A stretch of DNA of 37,442 nucleotides from Cryobacterium algoritolerans (GTDB lineage Bacteria; Actinomycetota; Actinomycetes; Actinomycetales; Microbacteriaceae): assembly GCF_004402785.1 (NCBI RefSeq), contig NZ_SOFP01000070.1, positions 1 to 37,442 on the forward strand, in the 5' to 3' direction. The notes under the pieces are model-generated. The model saw nothing but the letters and a program-made list of their open reading frames with translations, was not told where the DNA came from and did no database searches. A program made the translations under genes and the position numbers. Positions 32,562-37,442 of this stretch are shown here, in pieces. Within the stretch, counting starts at the first letter, position 1; the number at the start of each line of letters is the position of its first letter.

Positions 32562-33141
32562 ATGATCGTCGTCGCCTCGCTGGAGCAGGCCGAGGCCCTC
32601 CTCGACGCGGGGCAGCTGGGCTGTCCCGGCTGTCCCGGGGCGTTACGCCCGCACGGGTATGGCCGCATCCGCAGGGTGCACAGCCTCGACGAAGCACCGG
32701 TCACGGCGGCCCCGCCGTGCCCGTTGCCCGGAGTGCGCAGCCACACACAGGCTGCTGCCCGCAGCGCTGGTTCTGCGGCGGGCGGACGCGGCCGAGGTGA
32801 TTGGCACGGCCCTGGCGGCGAAGGCCCGCGGCGATGGGCACCGCACGATCGCGGCCCAGCTGGGCCGCCCAGTCTCCACGATGCGCCGCTGGCTGCGTCG
32901 GGCACGGGAACCACACCACGCCGACTGGTTGCAGGAACAGGGCGTGCAGCACGCGTACCGTGCCGATCCTGACATCCTGAGCCGCGACCTGGTCTGGCCG
33001 ACTCCGCTCGGGGACGCACTGAAGCTCCTCGCCGGCGCGGCGCTGGCCTGTCAGCAGCGTTGGGATTCCTCGCTGCCAGTGCGGTCGCTGATCGGCATGT
33101 TCACCCGCGGCCGGCTCCTGCCCCCACCCTTGCGCACCTGA
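32562..33141 (+). pseudogene. DUF6431-like zinc-ribbon/HTH protein, frameshifted
   Basis: The first part starts at ATG 32562: MIVVASLEQAEALLDAGQLG, CPGCPGALRPHGYGR. Around 32695-32715 the similarity moves to another frame: RRARCPECAATHRLLPAAL, ADAAEVIGTALAAKARGDGHRTIAAQLG, the HTH-like RPVSTMRRWLRR, and a C-terminus ending RLLPPPLRT. The two CxxC knuckles (CPGC and CPEC) lie on opposite sides of the frameshift, and together they would form one zinc ribbon. The layout resembles DUF6431 proteins that I associate with mobile regions in Actinobacteria; this is from memory, not from a search. The joined product would be ~190 residues. Confidence 0.55.
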
Positions 33142-33360
33142 GATCCCGCGCCCGGGCGCTCCCGCGTGCCCGAAAACCACAGTCATCGTGACGACCACGA
33201 CAATCCCCGCCATCACCGCTGACGACCACCACGTCACCGTGCCGACCACACCCCCCCCCAAACTCATCGTCAACCAGCATGACGCCTCATCGTCATTCAA
33301 CGTGACGGACAACAAGGGGTGGGATCGGCCATCGCCTGGTGTGGACCGTACTGAGTTCCG

Positions 33361-33607
33361 AACCTCTATCACGTGCTGGGCTACCCGATCGACGGGAACG
33401 GTCGTGGTATCAATCACACAGGTTTGAGTTCGCAACCAGGGGAGCGCCGAGTCGTAGTCACCGCGCCTCGAGCGGCGCCATTCGGCGGCGGGGATGCGAC
33501 CCGGGCTGTTCCGTGTCGAACCCGACCATGTGATCGCGCTCTCGCAACAAAGCCTGGGCCACCGCGGTTTTTCCTGCGGTCAAGGGACCGTTGAGCCAAA
33601 TGATCAC
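33361..33607 (-). pseudogene. P-loop ATPase/kinase remnant (TmrB-like start)
   Basis: On the minus strand GTG 33607 opens VIIWLNGPLTAGKTAVAQAL, a typical Walker A start of small P-loop kinases and tunicamycin-resistance-like ATPases (IIWLNGxxGxGKT), followed by MVGFDTE. This frame stops at TGA 33458-33460. In the next frame over, PWLRTQTCVIDTTTVPVDRVAQHVIE continues with the late-family pattern of a strand ending in DTT and a helix. The middle ~100 residues of such proteins are missing. It is a decayed gene with an internal deletion and frameshift. Confidence 0.5.
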
Positions 33608-33766
33608 CAACGCACGCTAGCTCATCGCCGACCGGATCGCGATGGTCCTGAACCTGCGTGTGATCAGTGGAGCGCATAATTTTCACCGCCGCAGGGCTGC
33701 CACGATGAGCGTACGGTGAAAGTGACACACGCAGATTACACGGAAATAAATGTAGGAGCTGGAACA

Positions 33767-34552
33767 ATGGCACGTACAGAAAATGGCAAAGTGGCACTCA
33801 TTACCGGTGGAGGGCAGGGCATCGGGCAGGCTGTTGCCGAGCGGCTTCACGCTGATGGCTTCAGGGTAGCGATCGCTGACCTGAACCTCGAGACTGCGGG
33901 CAGGGTTGCCGAGAAGCTGGGCGGCAAAAACGGCGGGGCAATAGCGTTGTACGTCAATGTAGCTGACCGGGACAGCGTGTTTGGTGCAGTGGATCAGGCT
34001 GTTGCAGAGCTGGGTGGCTTCGATGTCATCATCAACAACGCGGGAATTGCCCCGCAGTCTCCTCTTGATGAGATCACCACTGAGAGCATCGCGAAGATCT
34101 TCTCCATCAATTTTAACGGCGTTGTGTGGGGCATTCAGGCCGCCACGAAGGCATTCAAGGCGCTTGGGCATGGTGGAAAGATCATCAGTGCGGCGTCTCA
34201 GGCGGGCCACGAGGGAAACCCCGGAATCGCACTGTACTCGGCCACGAAGTTTGCCATCCGCGGGCTGTCCCAGTCAGCGGCCAGAGATCTGGCGAAGTAC
34301 GGAATCACGGTCAACACCTACGCGCCCGGCATCGTTAAAACCCCGCTCATGGAGGAGCTGGCGCAGAAGACGGCGGCTCTGGCTGGTCAGCCGGAGGAGT
34401 GGGGGTGGGAACAGTTCACCCAGGGCATCGCCCTGGAGCGCTTGTCCGAAGCCTCTGATGTGGCGGGCGTTGTATCGTTCCTGTCGGGTCCCGACTCGAA
34501 CTACATCACCGGACAGTCGATCCTGGTCGACGGCGGAATGGTCTTCAACTGA
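33767..34552 (+). CDS. acetoin/diacetyl reductase, butanediol dehydrogenase type SDR
   Basis: ATG 33767 follows AGGAG (33754-33758). The 261-residue SDR has ALITGGGQGIGQAVAE, INNAGIAP, catalytic Y157-SAT-K161, and the block TVNTYAPGIVKTPLMEEL. The ending SNYITGQSILVDGGMVFN matches the (S)-acetoin-forming diacetyl reductase/BudC group closely. It would reduce diacetyl to acetoin and acetoin to 2,3-butanediol with NADH. Third-position GC is visibly lower than in the genes to the left (codons such as ATT, GTT, AAA, GTA), suggesting a different origin. No acetoin-pathway partner is nearby; another dihydroxy or keto substrate is possible. Confidence 0.82.
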   Translation: MARTENGKVALITGGGQGIGQAVAERLHADGFRVAIADLNLETAGRVAEKLGGKNGGAIALYVNVADRDSVFGAVDQAVAELGGFDVIINNAGIAPQSPLDEITTESIAKIFSINFNGVVWGIQAATKAFKALGHGGKIISAASQAGHEGNPGIALYSATKFAIRGLSQSAARDLAKYGITVNTYAPGIVKTPLMEELAQKTAALAGQPEEWGWEQFTQGIALERLSEASDVAGVVSFLSGPDSNYITGQSILVDGGMVFN

Positions 34553-34751
34553 CAGCATCAAACGAGTCGGGTTTGACCTCCGGCTGTAGAGCGGCAGGTC
34601 GAACGGGAAGCTGAATAGCGGTGCCGGGATAGACCCGCATGGAGTAACCGCGTGACAGCGGACTGCTATCGTCTTGGAACCCATGGATCGTATTCCCGGG
34701 ATGGTGGCCAGTTGGTCAGTGAATGCTTTCCCTGAACGGTTAGATGAAGTC

Positions 34752-35180
34752 ATGACTGCTCAATATCGTTTTTCGGCGGATGGCGCGGAGATTGACCGGG
34801 ACCGGGTCCATCGCTGGATAAGCGAACAGTCCTATTGGGCTCCCGGACGCTCCCGTTCCAGGCAGGATGCAGCAATAGATGGCTCGCGTAACTTTGGTGT
34901 CTATGACACCGCATCGAACAAGCAGGTTGCCTATGCGCGGATGGTCACTGATGGGGTCACCTTTGCGTGGCTCTGCGATGTTTTCGTTGATCCTGAAGTT
35001 CGCGGCCACGGTGTCGGGGCGGTGCTCATCGCCGGAATCGTGGAAGACTGCCGACCGTTAGGTCTCCGGCGCATCGCTCTCTCGACCGACGATGCGCACG
35101 GCCTGTATTCCAAGTTCGGGTTCGCCCAATTGGACCTACCCGAAACGTGGATGGAACGCCTCGACAAGCCAAACTCCTGA
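34752..35180 (+). CDS. GNAT family N-acetyltransferase
   Basis: The 142-residue protein starting at ATG 34752 (MTAQYRFSADGAEIDRDRVHRWIS, cut here for clarity) has the compact GNAT fold of a common bacterial group. It contains SYWAPGRSR, NFGVYD, VAYARMVTDG, LCDVFVDPEVRGHGVGAVLI, which holds the acetyl-CoA pyrophosphate loop (RGHGVG), and LYSKFGFAQL. The frame is open to 34674, but that extension is not conserved-looking. The acceptor is unknown. Base composition is below the window average, like its SDR neighbour. Confidence 0.85.
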   Translation: MTAQYRFSADGAEIDRDRVHRWISEQSYWAPGRSRSRQDAAIDGSRNFGVYDTASNKQVAYARMVTDGVTFAWLCDVFVDPEVRGHGVGAVLIAGIVEDCRPLGLRRIALSTDDAHGLYSKFGFAQLDLPETWMERLDKPNS

Positions 35181-35411
35181 GTACCCGGGGCTCATCGCTC
35201 GACGAGAGGAATCCCGCACGACTGTTTGCCATCGCTGAGTAGCAGGGATCGCGGAAACGAGACGCCTCATTTCTCCTAAAGTGCAAGACGATGACGGTTT
35301 TGAATGCACCAACGGTACCCCTCGGTGCCATGCTTCACGGCGCGTGTGGAGGCGAAGTGAGCGTGCGACGGCACCGTTTGACCTTTCCGCTTGGCGAGGC
35401 GGCCGCGTCGT

Positions 35412-35789
35412 TCAGCCCTCTTCGCTGCCTAGCGCAATTCGGTCAGCGATATCGGAAACGTCATCAAGGCGCCCGGAAGCCACATCCATGACGAACTCGT
35501 AAGCATCATCATTGGACCAGGTCAACCGTCGTCCGTTCAGACCGAGGAAGGCGATCAAGGCAGCGAGACTCAGCCGCTTGTTGCCGTCAATCAGTCCGTG
35601 GTTGCGGGCCAAGGAATGCGTCAGTGCCGCGACCTTCTCATTGAGACTCCCGTAGGCGTCTCCTCCGAACGCGCTCGCGCGTGGACGGGCAAGCGCTGAC
35701 TCAAGCAGTCCCTGATCCCGAACCGGCATGTCTGCTCCAAGGGCTCGCTGCCCAACGTAGAGGAGATCCGCGTAGGTGAGATAGATCAC
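35412..35789 (-). CDS. Doc-type toxin (Fic fold)
   Basis: A 125-residue death-on-curing protein. The Fic/Doc core HGLIDGNKR, followed by LSLAALIAFLGLNG, is present; His, Asp, Asn, Lys and Arg of the motif are intact, with Leu where Phe is usual. The N-terminal IYLTYADLLYVGQRAL and LLESALARPRASAFG are also typical of Doc. Characterised Doc phosphorylates EF-Tu and stops translation. GTG 35789 overlaps the antitoxin TGA (GTGA), so the toxin is translated after the antitoxin. Confidence 0.9.
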   Translation of the reverse strand: MIYLTYADLLYVGQRALGADMPVRDQGLLESALARPRASAFGGDAYGSLNEKVAALTHSLARNHGLIDGNKRLSLAALIAFLGLNGRRLTWSNDDAYEFVMDVASGRLDDVSDIADRIALGSEEG

Positions 35790-35989
35790 TTTCCGAGACG
35801 GTCAAGCGCTTCGGCGTAGCGCGGGAGTTGCTCGTCGAGAACACTGCTCAGGAGGTCCTGGCGACTGTGATTCTCGACGTATTCTCGCACCGCCTGCTTG
35901 ACGACGTCCTGCATGGATCGGGACTCATAATCGGCACGTCGACGCAGGGCGTCCGCCTCAGCATCAGTCAAGCGCAAGGTCATTGGCAT
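35786..35989 (-). CDS. ribbon-helix-helix antitoxin of the Doc module
   Basis: A 67-residue protein: MTLRLTDAEADALRRRAD forms the beta-strand and first helix of a ribbon-helix-helix domain, and SMQDVVKQAVREYVE the second helix; the remaining ~25 residues (LLSSVLDEQLPRYAEALDRLG) would bind and block the toxin. ATG 35989 or 35983 are both possible. It precedes the toxin on the same strand and overlaps it by four bases. A palindrome just upstream (35998-36015) is the likely operator. Confidence 0.85.
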   Translation of the reverse strand: MPMTLRLTDAEADALRRRADYESRSMQDVVKQAVREYVENHSRQDLLSSVLDEQLPRYAEALDRLGK

Positions 35990-35997
35990 GCATACAT

Positions 35998-36015
35998 GGT
36001 ATCACCGGTGACACC
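35998..36015. promoter_or_regulatory. palindrome upstream of the toxin-antitoxin operon
   Basis: GGTATCACCGGTGACACC is an 18-bp inverted repeat with one mismatched pair, located 8 bases before ATG 35989. Position and symmetry fit an operator for the ribbon-helix-helix antitoxin. Confidence 0.55.
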
Positions 36016-36599
36016 GATGGCCACAGCGCCCCAGTGGAGGTTCCGGTTGCGGCTCGGTCTGTGAGCGCCCGATCACGAGTGAAGTCTGATCTCAGTCACT
36101 CGCGTGGCCTAATTGGTCGTGCGATGCGGTAGTCGGGCAAGGATCCGCCGGTGTGGGTTGCGTGTCCGGCCCACTCCAAGTGAGACTCATCGAAAGTGAC
36201 GGCACCGTCAGCAGTGCCGAGGCGGCGCGGCAATCAGGGTAAAGCGTGCGCACAACTGTGCGGTGCGACCAGTAAACCGAGGACGATGCCGAACACGACG
36301 AACGCTCGAGAAGCCTTCACTTCAGTCGTTCCGAGTGTTGCGGGAGAGGCCGTGCTCTGTTCGGCGTTCAAGATTGGAGCCGAGCTCTCGGTGCCGTTCG
36401 CTTGCCTTGATCGAACTGCTTAGCCTCTGGCGCTGCACATGGTGAGACCTCGGTTCGTCGGAGAACGACGCGCGGCTGCTCGGGCATCCAGCCACAGTAC
36501 GACCCGATGCCGCCGTGGCCCTCGTGCTACGTCTGGATTTTCTCCTACCGGACCGCGACCCGTGCTTCTCAGATCGCCTCGTTGTGAGTGGCAATACCG
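36016..36599. other. decayed region, no confident gene
   Basis: Between the toxin-antitoxin promoter and the sigma factor remnant. On the minus strand a frame encodes EVKASRAFVVFGIVLGLLV, a plausible transmembrane helix, stops at 36234-36236, and resumes in frame as TFDESHLEWAGHATHTGG to 36096. This could be the relic of a gene that followed the sigma factor. The family is not recognisable and both strands have competing frames. Confidence 0.3.
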
Positions 36600-36782
36600 T
36601 TAGGCCCATTCGCCGAGACAGGCCCGGAGGCTGCGGCGGGCCCGGGAGTAGCGTGCACGGGCGGCGTCGGCCCGGATTCCGATTACGGTGGCCGCCTCAG
36701 TGATGCTGAACCCCTCCCACACGATGAGGGTGACCAGCTCCTGATCCCGCGGGGAAAGGGCAGCCAGGGCGGCTACGGAATT
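36600..36782 (-). pseudogene. ECF sigma factor, C-terminal remnant (region 4)
   Basis: About 60 residues remain: AALSPRDQELVTLIVWEGFS, the start of sigma region 4, then the helix-turn-helix ITEAATVIGIRADAARARYSRARRSLRA, ending naturally at TAA 36600-36602. The similarity stops abruptly at ~36782, where the IS end begins. Regions 1-3 of the sigma factor are absent and presumably lie beyond the IS element, outside the window. Confidence 0.75.
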
Positions 36783-37442
36783 TGTCAAGGCGAATGAGGC
36801 CAGTGGGAGTTTAGGCGGCTAGTTTCGTCACGGGTTGGACCTCGTCTTGTTCTGCTGGTTTGTTGATCCAGACGGTGTCGTGCAGGGTGAGGATTTTGGG
36901 GTCCTGAGTCGTGCTGAATCGCTCCGGGTTCTGGGCGCGGGCCGCGGCCAGGGTCGCGGAGCGTTCGATAGCTTTGCCCGCCGCGAGGCCGTAGTGGACG
37001 TCGGCTGGGGTATTCAGCCCGATGCCGGTATGCCGGTGCGCGTGGTTGTAGTTCTCGACGAAGTCGGCCATGAACGCGCGTGCCTCACCCACCGAGTTGA
37101 AGTTTTCGGGAAACACGGGGGCGAATTTGAGGGTCTTGAACCAGCCCTCGCTGAAGGGATTATCGTTACTGACCCGAGGCCGAGAATGCGATTTAGTGAC
37201 CTCCAAGTCGGACAACAACGCGGCGACGGTCTTCGACGTCATCGAGGTGCCTCGGTCGGCATGGACGACGTGCGGGGTGCCGTGGATGGCGAAGATCTCC
37301 TTCATCATCGCCACCGCCAACTCGCCGGACTCAGAGGCGTGGACGTGGGCGCCGACGATATAGCGGGAGAAGATATCGATCATCACGTAGCAATCGAACC
37401 AGGTGCCTTTGATGGGGCCGGGCAATTTTGTAATGTCCCAGC
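36783..37442 (-). mobile_element. IS3-family insertion sequence, partial
   Basis: The element starts with TGTCAAGGCGAATGAGG at 36783, directly after the interrupted sigma factor sequence, and contains the integrase-core transposase reading toward this end. The other end lies outside the window. The boundary is inferred from where sigma similarity ends; the target duplication cannot be checked from one end. Confidence 0.65.
36811..37442 (-). CDS. IS3-family transposase (rve integrase core), partial
   Basis: The C-terminal ~210 residues of an IS3-type OrfB. The DDE triad is complete: Asp in WDITKLPGP at the window edge, Asp in HADRGTSMTS, and Glu in NPFSEGWFKTLK. IDIFSRYIVGAHV, NYNHAHRHTGIG and TPADVHYG are typical of the family. 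The start lies beyond 37442. Nothing in the visible part is broken, so the element may be active. Confidence 0.9.
   Translation of the reverse strand, partial: WDITKLPGPIKGTWFDCYVMIDIFSRYIVGAHVHASESGELAVAMMKEIFAIHGTPHVVHADRGTSMTSKTVAALLSDLEVTKSHSRPRVSNDNPFSEGWFKTLKFAPVFPENFNSVGEARAFMADFVENYNHAHRHTGIGLNTPADVHYGLAAGKAIERSATLAAARAQNPERFSTTQDPKILTLHDTVWINKPAEQDEVQPVTKLAA

Larger units (their letters stand above)
32263..33296. mobile_element. candidate ~1-kb element carrying the DUF6431-like gene
   Basis: The left cluster (TGACGATGAGGC at 32281-32292 and TGACGATGGGG at 32315) and the right cluster (GCCTCATCGTCA at 33284-33295 and CTCATCGTCA at 33263-33272) form inverted repeats with two motif copies per end, enclosing one frameshifted gene. 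No target-site duplication was found and no transposase domain is visible, so the mobile nature is an inference from end structure and from the decayed surroundings. Confidence 0.3.

Noticed and set aside
35291..35491. Small plus-strand frame starting at 35291, before the toxin gene end
   Set aside because: It runs into the antisense of the Doc gene, has no ribosome binding site and no recognisable product.

Overview
The window reads as high-GC actinobacterial chromosome, most likely from the family Microbacteriaceae (Cryobacterium/Leifsonia-like). The reasons are very high third-position GC, frequent GTG starts, four-base start/stop overlaps, leaderless-looking starts, ATPase-less CUT1 sugar transporters and the families present. 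This assignment is inference from gene content; no database search was run.

Left part (1-8800). The C-terminus of a YyaL-type thioredoxin-domain protein is followed by two damaged small genes: a truncated DUF488 and a DUF1761 membrane protein with an in-frame amber codon. Next come a Stealth-type sugar-phosphate transferase, a convergent metallophosphoesterase that overlaps its 3' end, and a PAP2 phosphatase. A compact three-gene operon follows: type III polyketide synthase, SAM methyltransferase and FAD monooxygenase. Its order resembles the srsABC phenolic-lipid operon of Streptomyces griseus, and its synthase carries an insertion of about 44 residues between the catalytic Cys and His.

Middle part (8800-31800). 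Sugar locus 1 has a divergent debranching-enzyme-like glycosidase facing an operon of LacI regulator, binding lipoprotein and two permeases; a good promoter and two tandem operator-like sites lie between them. An SDR with a pentapeptide repeat at its N-terminus and a DUF7059-like methyltransferase follow. Then comes a Tat/lipoprotein flavin amine oxidase whose usual C-terminal FAD-binding segment sits at the N-terminus, so it appears circularly permuted; this is the most unusual protein in the window. Beside it a transcript leader hides a perfect Shine-Dalgarno sequence in a hairpin ahead of a small ORF and an 87-residue Cys-rich protein. A Pr6Pr membrane protein and an acylphosphatase lead to sugar locus 2: LacI, GH42 beta-galactosidase, two permeases, binding lipoprotein and GH36 alpha-galactosidase. 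This locus looks built for galactoside uptake and cleavage, with two copies of a 16-bp operator upstream. It ends in a strong hairpin shared with a convergent zinc alcohol dehydrogenase.

Right part (31800-37442). This is an accessory region with looser coding density and several remnants: a frameshifted DUF6431-like gene flanked by repeated TGACGATGA motifs in inverted orientation, a broken P-loop ATPase gene, an acetoin/diacetyl reductase-type SDR, a GNAT acetyltransferase, a Doc-type toxin-antitoxin pair with a palindrome upstream, and an ECF sigma factor cut by an IS3-family element that runs off the window edge.

No rRNA, tRNA or CRISPR array was recognised.
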